A stretch of DNA of 64,000 nucleotides from Nemopilema nomurai (lineage: Eukaryota > Cnidaria > Scyphozoa > Rhizostomeae > Rhizostomatidae): NCBI GenBank assembly GCA_003864495.1, contig ML133442.1, positions 1,367,731 to 1,431,730 on the forward strand, written 5' to 3'. Each line of letters begins with the position of its first letter. Position 1 is the stretch's first letter. Under the pieces are notes generated by a model, which had not been told where the DNA came from, searched no databases, and was given only the letters and a program-made list of their open reading frames with translations. This document shows, in pieces, positions 25,101-36,680 of this stretch. The translations under genes and the position numbers were made by a program.

Positions 25101-28100
25101 TCTTAAGCATTAAAAGTGCTATCACGGTACGTCAAAATTGTCTGATATTCCTTAAAGTTCCAACTGTTTGTAAAGTTTTACCTTAAATTTAAAAGTTTTT
25201 GGTGAGATATGTCGTTGAAAAGTAGTCACGTGATTCCGGTTTTCTTTCTTGACAGGAGAACAAAAATGCATTTCCTTTGGTTCTTGAGACTATTCCACAG
25301 AATTCACTTCTTGTTTTTGACAATGTTAAGTTTGGTTATTCGCCGGACCGAAAGATTTTAAACGGCCTGAGTATGGAAGTCAAGGGTGGCCGTAAAACTG
25401 CCATCGTTGGAGGAAGCGGCTCTGGGTAAGTCTAAGTTTAGTCTGCTAAAATTCATGGCGCGCTGCAGTTTATGATGTTTTGCGGCCCATTCAGTTACGA
25501 TGGTAGAGCAAGGGAAGGATGCATTGTTAGTGCAATATTGGTGGTTTTGGTTTGCGACATTGAAAGACTTAACAGTGCATCGTTGGGAATGTCGAGATTT
25601 TGTGCTTAGCTGCATACCATAGACCAGTGTGAATGTAATATTGTGACTTGATACGAGTAATGCAATTGAGAGTAGAGCTGTTTTTGCTGCATCTTTCATT
25701 AATGAGTTTCACTAAACCGGCAAGAACTAGCCAAGTTTTCTGCCTTGACCAGCGATATCTTGGCAAGATTTAGCCAAGTTTTCTGCCTTGACCAGCGATA
25801 TCTTGGCAAGATTTAGCCAAGTTTTCTGCCTTGACCAGCGATATCTTGGCAAGATTTAGCCAAGTTTTATGCCTTGACCAGCGATATCTTGGCAAGATTT
25901 AGCCAAGTTTTATGCCTTGACCAGCGATATCTTGGCAAGAACTAGCCAAGTTTTATGCCTTGACCAGCGATATCTTGGCAAGAACTAGCCAAGTTTTATG
26001 TCTTGACCAGCGATATCTTGGCAAGATTTAGCCAAGTTTTATGCCTTGACCAGCGATATCTTGGCAAGAACTAGCCAAGTTTTATGCCTTGACCAGCGAT
26101 ATCATGCAAATTGACGACATAAGGCATGTGCAAAATGTTCATTTGTGGAATTTTGACAACATTTTTACTTTTTCATAGCGAAAATTTTCATCTCTATACT
26201 TTAACCGGCGATAGGGACGGAAAATCATTAAGTTTCACAACATTAAGACTTCGTGATCAAAATGAGAGGAGACGACAGCATTTTGCTCTCTTTGAAATTA
26301 TTTAAAAGGAAATTTTATGTTGAGAAATGAACGTAAGGCTTTCTTTGAACGTAAAAGGTGGAATCTTGAAGCATCTAGTCTCTTTGTATTGCATTATTCA
26401 AACTTTGCCTTTCTATAATTGTTCCTAACATGTAATCCATTCCAGAGTTATTCTCTTAGATTCCCTCTAGTCTAACAGACAATGTTTTGCAGCGAAAAAA
26501 AATCGTTTTGTCTTTTTTCGCTTTTTGTAAGCTCTTTTTCAACATGCAGCTATTACAGCTTGTGTCGAACTTGTATTTCAAAAGGAAATCTACGATTGTG
26601 CGGCTATTGTACCGTTTTTATGATCCTGATGAAGGAAAAATACTGATTGGTGGACAGGACATTAGAAATGTTTCTTTGGAAAGTCTACGAAAGAATATTG
26701 GAATAGTTCCACAGGTACCTAGTTTTGAGTTGATTTGTAAAATTGCTAAGGTGGTCGAATATTCAATAAAAAGTTGCAACCAAATATATAGAGTTTCTTC
26801 TGAATTCCTCAATTTGCATATCCTCAAAGCCTTTTGTTTTGTCAGCCCCTTGTTCTTGGCAGTGACAGCAACCATATCATGCTTCGACCTTCTTTATGTT
26901 TGATACTACGCGTTCATTAGAGAGCTTCCAATTTGTCAAGTCTTCGTTTGGTGACGTAAATAACCTGCTTTTTGAAGGGCTAATGTTGTGCTGCTCGGGC
27001 TCTTTCTCGTCGTCCCATTCATGCATCTTTCTTCCCCGTTTGCTTAAATTTAGTGATAGGTGTCGTCTCCCAACTCCGGCTCTTATGAAGGTTTAAAAAA
27101 ATTAGAGCACGTTTCCAGTGTCAAATGCCTTCAATAGCAGCATCCTTGTCCAAAAATGACGTCATCGAATTTTGCAGTGTCATTGACTTGGCCTTCTTAT
27201 TGATTTACTGGCATTGTTTGTGTACGTTCCAAATTCAGATTTTGATTCAGTTGTGATTGATAGAGTTGTACAGTGAAAAGGGTCCATCGTTTGTGTTTCA
27301 GGACCAAGTACTGTTTCACGACACAATTTATTACAATATACTGTATGGACGCACGTCTGCCACAGCAGAAGAAGTCTTTGAAGCGGCCCGGATGGCGGAT
27401 ATCCACTCCGCAATATTGGCAATGCCCAACGGATACGAGACCCAAGTGGGAGAGAGAGGCCTGAAACTTTCCGGAGGAGAAAAGCAGAGGGTCGCCATTT
27501 CTCGAGCCATTTTGAAGGATGCGCCGATTCTTGTGTATGACGAGGCTACGTCATCCTTAGACTCCATCACTGAAAAGGTGCTTCTTTCATTCAGTGTATA
27601 ATACTTGTGGAGTAAAGTCATTATACTAAAAATATGCCCTTGTCCTTTATAAAGCGATAAAAAGACATTCCTCAAGGTTTTAATCATTGATTTGTAATCC
27701 AATAAAAATTTCATTGAATTTATTGCAACAGCAGTTTTATGTCATATGCCGTGCAGGAGTAAGTTAGTATTTCAACAACAACAATAACAAGTGTATGTTA
27801 CTGATTCCTTCAGAGTATATTGGACCATTAAAAAGGGTAGTTTTGATTTTCCAAAATCCTTTACCTGTTTCTTCGAGATATCAATTTTTGAGTATTTTGC
27901 AGAATATTTTGTCATCGTTATCGTCAATCACGAGGAACAAAACATCCGTGTTCATTGCGCATCGTCTATCCACGGTGGTAGATGCGGAGGAGATCATCGT
28001 TCTGGAGGATGGTAAAGTGAGAGAGCGGGGCAATCATCTAACGCTGATGAAAGATAAAGACACATTGTATTCATATCTATGGAGCAAGCAGCATGAGACC

Positions 28101-28193
28101 CAGGTTCCTTTAGAAAAGCTGCAAGAAAACATTAATGAAAGCGAATCCAAGACCAAATATGACTTTCCTGTACCAGAGGCAATGAGCACTTGA
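19167..28193 (+). CDS. ABCB7: Mitochondrial ABC half-transporter ABCB7 (ATM1 type), 13 exons, 730 aa
   Basis: Exons: 19167-19403, 20449-20637, 21113-21233, 22122-22308, 22707-22788, 23353-23441, 23707-23794, 24468-24642, 24969-25126, 25256-25425, 26585-26714, 27302-27577, 27903-28193 (2193 nt, in frame throughout). Exon 1 encodes a basic, Ser/Thr-rich leader with few acids, fitting a mitochondrial presequence. Residues about 110-440 are the six-helix transmembrane domain, with strong ABCB7 blocks such as [24 protein letters not shown] and [15 protein letters not shown]. The nucleotide-binding domain has Walker A G-G-S-G-S-G-K-S-T (494-502), Q-loop Gln542, signature L-S-G-G-E-K-Q (598-604), Walker B with Glu623, and H-loop His654. 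The family works as a homodimer in the inner mitochondrial membrane, exporting a glutathione/sulfur species for cytosolic Fe-S assembly. Human ABCB7 is 752 aa. The cysteine-rich C-terminus of the human protein is absent here. Confidence 0.96.
20062..20262 (-). mobile_element. tRNA-derived SINE-like element in ABCB7 intron 1
   Basis: Read on the minus strand, 20257-20247 is TGGCTCAGTGG, an exact RNA polymerase III A-box form. Positions 20212-20202 read GGGTCGAGTCC, one mismatch from a B box, 34 nt further on. The ends do not pair as an acceptor stem, so it is not a tRNA gene. Distal to the tRNA-like head is a 9-bp hairpin, AGGACACTG (20062-20070) against CAGTGTCCT (20091-20099). The exact ends are uncertain and no target duplication was found. 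Confidence 0.6.
22801..22842 (+). repeat. TTG trinucleotide microsatellite in ABCB7 intron 5
   Basis: About 14 TTG units with one interruption (TCT near 22815), starting about 12 bp after the exon 5 donor. Confidence 0.95.
24643..24968 (+). other. GC-AG intron in ABCB7 (between exons 8 and 9)
   Basis: Exon 8 ends in ...ATGAACG and the intron begins GCAAGT; the acceptor is TTCTAG at 24968. Only this junction joins the phase-1 codon to give M-N-G-T-M-T-V-G-D, matching the conserved ABCB7 segment. No GT donor in phase lies near, so this is a GC-AG intron with an otherwise consensus donor (GCAAGT). Confidence 0.88.
25720..26103 (+). repeat. 43-bp minisatellite, about 9 copies, in ABCB7 intron 10
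   Basis: Unit of 43 bp containing TTGACCAGCGATATCTTGGC; copies are almost identical. Two variant positions mix along the array: TTTTCTGCC in the first three units against TTTTATGCC later, and ATTTAGCC against AACTAGCC at unit junctions. Each junction carries CTTGGC followed 8 nt later by GCCAAG, a perfect 6-bp inverted repeat, so single strands can form a string of hairpins. Confidence 0.95.
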
Positions 28194-30249
28194 GTGTCTT
28201 TGCAGAAATGTAATTTCCAAACCACCGGGTGTTGAGATACGAATGAGGTTGATATTTAGTTTAAAAAGTTGCTTGATTTAGTTTTTACTTCTTTCAGGTC
28301 GATATTTATAGCTTTTCATCACCTAAAGGTATGTGACACGGCTCTGCGAAGGGTATTGCTGTCATGAGGCCATTTAACACCTTTCTTATTCAAAAGGCCT
28401 CTTCGCTTTTAGTTCTGAAATCAACGAGAGGATTCTTATTTAGCGAATTCTTGATAACATTACTACTGCATTAAATAATTTCATCAAGGTATCATGCACG
28501 TCCTGTGTTTGTCGTACTAAAAGTAATGGAAATTCCCCCCATAACTATTTTCCATCTATAACTTGCCCCTCGGTGTCACTAGCTATGACTTATTCGAAGA
28601 TCTCTTTGCTATAAAAATTATTTTTTGCTTTAAATGATAATGGTTTTAATGTGATTTATTTTTCGTAGTTCTCCAATAATGTGACGTAAAATGGTATTTA
28701 TTTGTGAATTGCGCACCTTGAATGAGAAATTTTAGGCATTCATTTGGTTGTCGAGCCACTTGAATTATGAAGTGACTTCGCGTTGTCACAAGCAGGAATG
28801 GCGCTTGGTAATCGGAGGTAATCGTGCTCGTTGCTTTGACAGTCTTTTGGCTGGTTTTAAAAACTTGACTTATGCCACCCCTGCTACAGTAAATTGAAAA
28901 ATTTACGAGCACAGTGCGTGGGCCGCTGGTAGCCCTGCATCGCGATTGCTTCCGAACAATAGTCTTTAGTTGCTTTCTGCAGTACCTTAGTTTCCCAATT
29001 ATTCTTTGTGTTTCCCTTGCTGGTTTCTCTTTCCCTCCCTCTCTTGCACATTCAATAATACCTTCTGCGGCTCTAGTTTCGTCAGTTCTTCCCTGTGCAC
29101 ATCCTCAGAAGTTTTTAGTCTTCAGAAGCTTTTAGTCCTCATACTGTGTCTGTGGCTTTAAGGAGTTCAAATAGGACAAGTACTGATCTTGTAATTTGGC
29201 GGACATCACAACCATCTATCGTTAAAATGATCCTAGCTCTTAAGTTATAACTGCATCTCTCCCTTCCGAATCCTGTTTGTTTTTTGTCGGTGTCCGGCAT
29301 CTTTTCAAAAAACCTTGAAGTTTGTCATCTCTATTTGCTCGTGGGTGTGTTCATCGACTCATTGCAAAATTTCAGAAGCTCTGGAGGTGCCTAACCATCG
29401 CCATGCGTAGCGAGATCTTGCGATGAAGCAGTGGATTCTTCAAATGTTGTGAATTCTATTGATGCCAGAGCAGACTTGAACAGAACAGTGTTTATTGTTA
29501 GTAGCAAGCTTCTGAATTTCTTTGCCGATGAAAATGACGCAGCAAATGAAGCAAGTTTTGCATTACTTGATGGAGCACTGGTGATAACACTGGGCCGATT
29601 GCAACTTTATTTTTAAAAAACGATCTTCAACGTCAGACGATTTCAAAGCAAATCAAAATTTTGAAAGAAAGTTGCTTGCAAAGTTGCTTTTTAGAAAGTT
29701 TAAAAATTGTTTTGAAAATAAATACCGTAATTAAAAAACAATGTTCATGAAAAACTTTGCCAAAAAAAACTATTTATCAATAAGTATTTCTTTCCGATAA
29801 AGCGTTTGAATTTCCAATGATAACGTTAGGCCACCATAATAACATGCCAAACGAACGACTTTCTTTCTCGAAAAGTATAAATTGATCAGGCCTCTATTTC
29901 TATGCCCGGATTAATTTTACTCTTGGATAGTGATTCAATAATAAAGAAAAAGGCGTTAAAATATTAAATGAGACTTTTGCATCTCATCTCCAAAGCTCAA
30001 TTTCTATCAAACTCTAAAAACAAATTAAATCTACAGCAATGCGCCCTTTACTAAAAATTTGAGTCGTTGTTCACCTGAAGTCACCATTGAGCTTTAAACA
30101 GAAATCGTTTTTACCCAGGTGAAAACTAGGTATGTAGATTTCGGTAACTTTTGTAAGTTAAATGACACGAAATTTCACGAAATATTTACATTTTTTAAAC
30201 TCAACTTCATTACAAAGAGAACAACTAAGTGGCCATAATTGTAGCTGAT
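28194..30249. other. Intergenic region between ABCB7 and the tandem family
   Basis: AT-rich, with only short frames. No recognisable domain, RNA gene or mobile element was seen. It contains the ABCB7 3' UTR. Confidence 0.5.
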
Positions 30250-30421
30250 TGGCATGTCGCCAAGACGTGCTTGCCAAATCGATTGTGCATCAAAGGTCAT
30301 TTGAATGGTTTACGCCAGTTGAAGTTTATTCTCTCTTAGTTCTACCCACCACGGAGGAGGATTAGAGAGGTTCAGACATTTGCTGAGAATAATTGCTTGC
30401 AAAAGGACAGCATCTGAAAGC
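30250..30421 (+). promoter_or_regulatory. Conserved 5' flank of the tandem family (copy A)
   Basis: The roughly 150-170 bp before each family start codon are strongly conserved in A, C (40080-40236), D (56647-56803) and E (62470-62631), and more diverged in B (35010-35142). The shared parts include TTTACGCCAGTTGAAG, CACGGAGGAGGATTAGA, GTTCAGACATTTGCTGAG and GACAGCATCTGAAAGC directly before the ATG. It is probably core promoter plus 5' UTR. No TATA box is seen and the transcription start is unknown. Confidence 0.5.
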
Positions 30422-32396
30422 ATGAAGAAAATATATCTATTTTTGGCAATAACCATTGCTTTCCATCGGCTCTTCGAAAGGGAATCCTCCATTGTTGTGG
30501 CAGAAGTCTTCCTTGAAGAAGGCAACGAACAAGCATTGTTTGTAGCGCCAACCTATCCTCTTGTTCCATTCAAATACTTCCATCAGTGCAATCTTAATAG
30601 GAACTGCATATGGGTTACATGGGAGGCCAGCACAGGGGAGATTCGTCTAGTTGAAGACAATTCTCCGCAGCCGTTTCCAGCAGAAGGCTTCAGGGTGTGG
30701 CGAAAAAACGGTGAGATATGAGGGAGTAGCTGCTTGAATGGTTATCTCCCTGTCGAGAATATAGTGCAAACAATTTTGGGCAAATGTGTGCATGCAATAT
30801 TGAAAAGCAATGGCGAAAGAGAGCATGGCAATCTTTTAAGAATCATCAACACGCACGCAATGTTCATACACGGAAATGCTAAAAGTTTGGTCCACCACAT
30901 GGCCCATCCACTACTCTAAACTCTCGTGGTGGACCAGATTCGGGCCAAGTTGTAGGGTATTTATAAAACATTTACGCAACACTTTTTGAATGTTATTAAG
31001 CTTTTTTCTCAACTTTGCCTTTGTTTCAGGACAGTGCCCAGTCGCCTTCAAGGCAATTGGTTGCCATGACAGCTTCCGTGCCCGTCTTACGACTAGAAAA
31101 CTTCCGTTCATGATTGCAACGAAAACAGCGTACGGAAGCGATGTACGTAGCACGGTTGCAACAATTTTTGACGTCGTTTGCAGCTGTGTGGTGAAAGGAA
31201 AATCAATGGGATTCAAAACTGTCGGAATAGAGTACTATGGTATGACAGTAGCATTCTATCATACTTTATCATATAAACTGGGAGGCTTTCTTGAGTATAG
31301 TTGTCATTGCAAAACTTTTCTGGAAAAATGGACTAACTCTCATCCTTTTCCAATCGTTTAATCATTTTCTTACTATCTATTACCTACAAAGTAAGAAGAG
31401 AAAGAAACGAAATAGCCAATTTAAGCACATACTTTAGGGGTTTGTCTACCCCCAATTACGAGCTTTCAAAGCTGAATAGGCAATCAATTAAAGATCATAA
31501 ACCAATGTATATTCCCCTGCCTCCAAAATCAGGCTCCGAAGATCGTGTTTATAATGATAAAAACTCTTTTTGTAATCCCAAACAATGAGAATGTACTTTT
31601 CCGTTCCCATGGTCTTCTCTCTTTTTGCTCAGTAAAAGCTAGTTTTTGAAGGTGAATCTTTCCTATTATATTCCCTACTGGGTATCTGAATATTTCCAAA
31701 AAGCAAATAAACGCTTTTTTTAAAAGGAACCTACCACAAGGCCTAGTTTCAAAAGTTCCTTATCATCAGATCACCTCAAGTCATCAGATTTTAGTACCAA
31801 AAGTTCTTTAAAAGTTTCTTAATTTTCATTGCACATCAATAAGCCTTAACACTTGATCGAGAGGGGGGCGAGATAGAATGTGCGGAAACTACTCGATAAA
31901 GCACTTGACACACGAATAGCAAACAATCTATGCGAGTATTGGTTGCAAATGAATGGAACCGGCTTTTAAGCTCTTGATGCTTGCAGCTATAAGAAATTTT
32001 CTAATCGAAAAGTTCCTTAGGGATTTCGTTTTTAGTAGTATAAGTTCTTTATATATTTCGGCCTTCTACATGTAGGTTCCTTATAAAGTGGTTCCTTATA
32101 AAGTGGTTCCTTATAAAAAAAGCGTGTAACTTTAATGTTGGAGATTTAACTTTTTGATACGTCCATCATCAAAATCATGTGATGTGTTTGCAAATTTTAA
32201 TTGTAGTTTGCAAAATTGATGAATTTATTTCCATCAATCAGGAGAGTGTTGGGCGTCCACAGAAAGCCATACAGCTATCGAGAAATTTGGTGAAATCAAT
32301 TCTGGCTGTAAAGACCCGGCGAGGAAACACTGCGAGCGAAATCGAAACATCTGCGTTGGGACAGGATACATATTTTTTGGATACAAGATATTTTGA
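30422..32396 (+). CDS. Secreted Cys-rich tandem-family protein, copy A, 3 exons, 217 aa
   Basis: Exons 30422-30710, 31030-31239, 32242-32396 (654 nt with stop; both introns phase 1). Residues 1-28 form a signal peptide (M-K-K, then hydrophobic I-Y-L-F-L-A-I-T-I-A-F). Exon 1 then has a short PAN/apple-like stretch, F-H-Q-C-N-L-N-R-N-C-I, followed by a T-G-E-I-R-L-V-E-D strand. Exon 2 has C-P-V-A-F-K-A-I-G-C, a variable middle, C-S-C-V and G-F-K-T-V-G-I-E-Y. Exon 3 has E-C-W, G-C-K-D and H-C-E-R-N-R-N-I-C-V-G-T-G. There are ten cysteines after the signal peptide, suggesting five disulfides. The pattern resembles the G-C...F-G-I-x-F-x-G-E-C-W repeats I recall from cnidarian extracellular proteins, but I know no formal name or function. 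Exon 2 differs from copy C at 31 of 71 residues while exon 1 differs at 3 of 96. Intron 2 is long because it holds a MITE. Confidence 0.82.
31709..32127 (-). mobile_element. MITE copy 1 (in intron 2 of family copy A)
   Basis: An AT-rich element of ~419 bp ends with GGTTCCTTATAAAAAAAGCG and starts with its imperfect complement (ACGCTTTTTTTAAAAGGAAC). It matches the element at 47871-48249 in the opposite orientation over its whole length. The right end has a 15-bp motif triplicated (GGTTCCTTATAAAGT, 32087-32120). No coding capacity; the transposase family is unknown. Confidence 0.82.
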
Positions 32397-32728
32397 CTTT
32401 AAAATTTAACATCAAAATGAACAACAAAAAGTTGAAGAAGCAAAAGTAGTTAATGAGAGTTAGAGACAATGAAATTCAACTTGATTCATTGTGGCATAGA
32501 TTGCATATAGTTAATATATAGTGTTTGTAGGGTCCTTCTTAGGGGGCTTAGAATTATGGGACTAAGCCAGGAATAGGTAGCACATTAAGGGGACTCCATT
32601 TTACACATATTTAGCAGGTTTCAAACATCGTATGTTGGATTGGCGCCTAAATAGGTCAGACATCATTACGGTTGCGATTTGCGGATGATCGCCAATGAAC
32701 AGTGACGTGCTGAAGGGCATTTTAATAC

Positions 32729-32753
32729 GGGGGGGGGGGGGGGGGGCGGGGGG
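32729..32753 (+). repeat. Poly-G tract (G18 C G6)
   Basis: Eighteen consecutive G residues, one C, then six more G. It can form G-quadruplexes and is prone to length error in sequencing. Confidence 0.95.
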
Positions 32754-33817
32754 ATGAATTTACCGAACATGAGAATTTACCAGTAGAGTTGATTAAAGAT
32801 AGTTAATGATAGCGCAAGAATTTTACTTCGTTATCGCTTGTGTTGCTCTTTACGTTGGCATCACTGATACTTGCTGTTATGAATGGTGTCTCTAGAGTTG
32901 GCTTCTTTGCTAAAGGAGGGCCATCGGCTTCATCTTTCAAGCCGCAACGAATGGGTTTGCTTTTTATTAAAGTGTTATTATCTAAAAGCTTGCAACGTAT
33001 ATTTTCTCTTGTAACAATTGCTAACTGATTCCAGTGTTCAGACTTTTGCACTAGGAGCCATTTCTTTCTCCACAATCAGTTCTAACTTTTGATAAATGTT
33101 GAATTAATCTGCACTCTTTTTTCTTCGTAAACATTGCTTTACTGTTGTCTTTAATGGCAAATTGAGGTGTTTGTTTCTATATTGTTTTCCAGTGAGTAGA
33201 CATCATTGGTTTCCAGGCCCACGACTCTTCATTCTTGCCAAAACTATGCTGCTCAATGAAGGCACTGCCATCATCGTCCTCCTCTAACTTCAATTCATGT
33301 ATGCATACTTCTAACGCTTAAATTTCCTTCACCGTCTTCTATGAGACTTCTCATCCTCTCTCTTCCCGCTCGATTGTTTGCCATCCATTTCAAAGAAATT
33401 CCCTGCCCAACGTTTAGCTACCGGCTTTGGGGCTCCCACTAATGTTCTGGCAAGCGGATAACAAGTGAGTAGCCATTTTAGATAACCATGAAAACCATCT
33501 TGCAAGTATCAAGGTTCGAAGCCTCCATATTCAGCCTAAGGAAATACTCGCAGCCAGCAGAAAGTAGGGGCGGATTTAGAGGGTGGCACCTGGGACCAGT
33601 TGCGATTGTGCTTTTGTTATTTGCTTAGCGGTGAGAGAGGTCCCGTGTTTCAGAGCAAGCTCTCAGCCAATCATGATCTTACCCCTATGATATGCGATGC
33701 TTTTTGATACAGGGACCTCCTGGCAACTATATTTTAGGAGGGGGGCAATGGACAAAAATTTTCCGACAAATTAGGTAATGATTTAGATAAACGTTGCTGC
33801 TGCTGTTCTTGTTTTTC

Positions 33818-33888
33818 ATCAACGCACACAGACGAGGCTGGCATCAACGGACACAGACGAGGTTGGCATCAACAGACAAAGAGGAGGT
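33818..33888 (+). repeat. Short ~25-bp tandem repeat, about 2.8 copies
   Basis: Units begin CATCAACGSACACAGACGAGG, with the last copy diverged (CATCAACAGACAAAGAGGAGG). Confidence 0.75.
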
Positions 33889-35142
33889 CGATTCATGGCT
33901 TACTTTAATCTGTTTCCTATAAATGATAATCGTAACCTATATTTTGTTTAAAGAAAAACGCTCACACTCTGCTGAACCAATCAGTAAAGCTACAAGTATT
34001 TTGCAATGGATGTAGAAATTGTGACATGCTATTTGAAGGTCATATTTTTTAAAACGAATAATTGCAAGGTGGAACTTCATCATTCTTTGCTTTGTTTGTT
34101 TTAACTTCTTTCATCCTCTCTTGTATGTCTATGAAATATTTGAATTCGCCTCTCAGGTGTTCACGAGGTATTCGTTTTCAAGGCAAGAGAGGCTTACAAG
34201 GCTGGTGGAAATAAGAGATACAACCCTCTAGTTTTGACCACTCTTGTCGCAATGCGAGGACGATATCATTGCAAAACTGACTGAAAGTTTGATAATGTAA
34301 TAAATTTAGTGTTAAGCAAGCTGGTATCCACCTACACTCTATAGCTGTGCTGTTACTGAAGGGTTTATTTACGCGGTTGCCTAAGCGGTCGACTGTCAAA
34401 CAATAATAAAATGTTTTTAAAAGTTTGTGCTCCTAGTGCTAGAACTTGGTTTCTTTTCATTGGCTGTTTCGTGTGTATCACTTTCTATTTGTTTGTCAAA
34501 GCAGTGTTAAGTGTATAGAAACTCCTTTACGAAAAGGATATTTTATCCTGAAACCCTGCTTCTTGTACCAAGCGAGATAGGTCTTGTCTTCACCAGGCTG
34601 GTCAAATGCATCGTCAGTTCCCATTGCAGTCGTAAGCCTGGTCGCGAAAAAGATCCAAGCCTTCCCATTATCCTAATCTGCCTAGTTCGATCATCTATAC
34701 GTTTAGATCCGACAACACATAGATTGCTTCAGACATGGAATCTAAGATTAAACGACTTGAGGTGGTTCAGAGCTCTTACTCTCTTTAACTCAAATTTGAA
34801 TCGTTGTGGGTCAACTAGTTTTTAGGCTCTCCGGTCTTCTTATCTGAATAGAATAACACCAATATGTGAAAAGAAAACGTTCTTGAAAACACTTTGAAAT
34901 GGCCAGTCAATTGAATGGGAGCAACTGCTAACCTATCAGTACAGAATCAATACATCAAGTAGCCATAATAACAAATATAAAAAATGTTTTCAGCCAATCA
35001 CATTGTACTTTGAAGGTCACTTGAATGGTTTACGCCTGTTAAAACCGAGTGCTTTTTTATTTTTACACTAGACGAAAGAGGATTACAGAGGTTCAGACAT
35101 TTGCTGAGAAAAATTTCTTGCAAAAAGACAGCATCTGAAAGC

Positions 35143-36680
35143 ATGAAGAGAATATATCTATTTTTGGCAATAACCATTGCTTTCCAGTGGCTCTTCGAAA
35201 GGGAGTCCTCCATTGTTGTGGCAGAAGTCTTCCTGGAAGAAGGCAATGAACAAGCATTGTTTGTAGCGCCAACTTATCCTCTTGTTCAATTCAAATACTT
35301 CCATCAGTGCAATCTTAATAGGAACTGCATATGGGTTACATGGGAGGCAAGCACAGGGGAGATTCGTCTAGTTGAAGACAATTCTCCGCAGCCGTTTCCA
35401 GCAGAAGGCTTCAGGGTGTGGCGAAAAAACGGTGAGATGTATCCTGTTATCTCCAGCACAGATGTTCAGCAAAAAAAATTATTGCACCTAAACGGTAGTT
35501 TCAATTGTATCATTCTCCAGAACTTGATGTGCAAGTTATTTTGCTGAGAAATGATTGAAGAGAGCATGACGCAATGTTCACAATCAAACAAAGGAGTGCT
35601 AAAACTTCATCCACCGCATCTACTATAAGTTCTTGCGTTTTACCCCTTGTAGGCCAAGTTGTAGGGTACTTTACGTAAATCTTGTGATCATCTGTTGATT
35701 CTGCTCTAAACAACACGCTGCCTGTTAACTGTTGTAGTTGCCTATTTGCAATTTTGTATTTGTTTCAGGGTACTGTCCAGTTGCTTTCAAAGCAATAGGC
35801 TGCTATTACACTTCCCATATTGATCACTGGCAGAGATTGCTTCCTATTCTGATTGCAACAAAATTGGACGAAAATGCCAAAAGTGAAGGCATTTCATCTA
35901 CGATTCTTGACATGGTGTGCAGTTGTGTAATGAAAGGAATGTCGATGGGGTTCCAAACCGTTGGAATAGAGTACTTTGGTATGACATTAGCATTTAATCG
36001 ATTGTTAGCTTTATGATTCGCCATTGTTTGGGTGGAGTGACAAAAATGTTTTCCAGTAAAACATTCCTTTAGAAGAAATCATTTATGTCAAATTTTGAAG
36101 GCAATCAATGGAAATGCATTCCTTTTGCGAACGGTGAATAATTGGTCTACACCAACCCATGTCTATCTTTGTTTTAGGTTATGTTAAACTGAGGCTTTCA
36201 AGGTCATTGTTAATTTTCCTACTATATTTCCTTTCAGAGCCTTGAGCATTGTACCAATGCAATTAAATTTACAGTTTCCTTGTTTTTTTTGTTCTTTTTC
36301 TTGCTCAATCTTTGAATTGTTAAGTTTGTCCTAATGTTGATTGATTGGAAAGTTGGAATCTGGTTGGAAAAGCAATCTCAGTCTATGTGCACAGTCAACA
36401 AAGATTCTAGAGATATCTCTGGTCTCTATTATTCGTGGTATGTGTGCTTGCAACTTTAGCATTGAAAATTAAAATAACAAAACAACTGATAGTGGGCTAC
36501 AAAATTGTTGACTCTACTTTTATAGAAGAATGCTGGGGCTCCACAGATAATCACGAAGTTATAGAGAAGTCTGGCGAAGTAGACACTGGCTGTAAAGACC
36601 CAGCGATGAAACACTGCGAACGAAATCGAAACATCTGCGTTGGGACAGGATTAATATTTTTTGGATACAAGATATTTTGA
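35143..36680 (+). CDS. Secreted Cys-rich tandem-family protein, copy B, 3 exons, 217 aa
   Basis: Exons 35143-35431, 35769-35978, 36526-36680, with the same lengths (289/210/155 nt) and phases as copy A. The signal peptide begins M-K-R-I-Y-L-F-L-A. Exon 2 is close to C and E (variable patch with S-H-I-D-H-W and K-L-D-E-N-A-K). Exon 3 begins E-E-C-W because the acceptor-side base is A instead of G, and has V-D-T-G-C-K-D-P-A-M and G-T-G-L-I-F-F-G. All ten cysteines are kept. An open frame continues through the exon 1 donor into intron 1 for 37 codons, so an intron-retained 134-aa product is possible but looks incidental. The function is unknown; a secreted or matrix role is inferred from the signal peptide and cysteines. 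Confidence 0.82.

Larger units (their letters stand above)
32397..35009. other. Spacer between family copies A and B, no gene recognised
   Basis: It lacks the downstream block shared by B, C and D. A minus-strand open frame at 32803-33075 has no ATG at its start and no recognisable domain. Around 33566-33740 there is a G-rich stretch (AGGGGCGGATTTAGAGGG) that looks like dispersed-repeat sequence, but no ends could be defined. Confidence 0.45.

Noticed and set aside
25720..26103. CRISPR-like array
   Set aside because: Units are directly adjacent without unique spacers and lie in an intron of an animal gene; it is a minisatellite.
30310..30525. Minus-strand frames over each exon 1 of the tandem family
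   Set aside because: Antisense shadows of the conserved exon 1 and 5' flank.
33566..33740. G-rich stretch resembling a dispersed repeat
   Set aside because: No terminal repeats, target duplication or second copy in the window could be shown.
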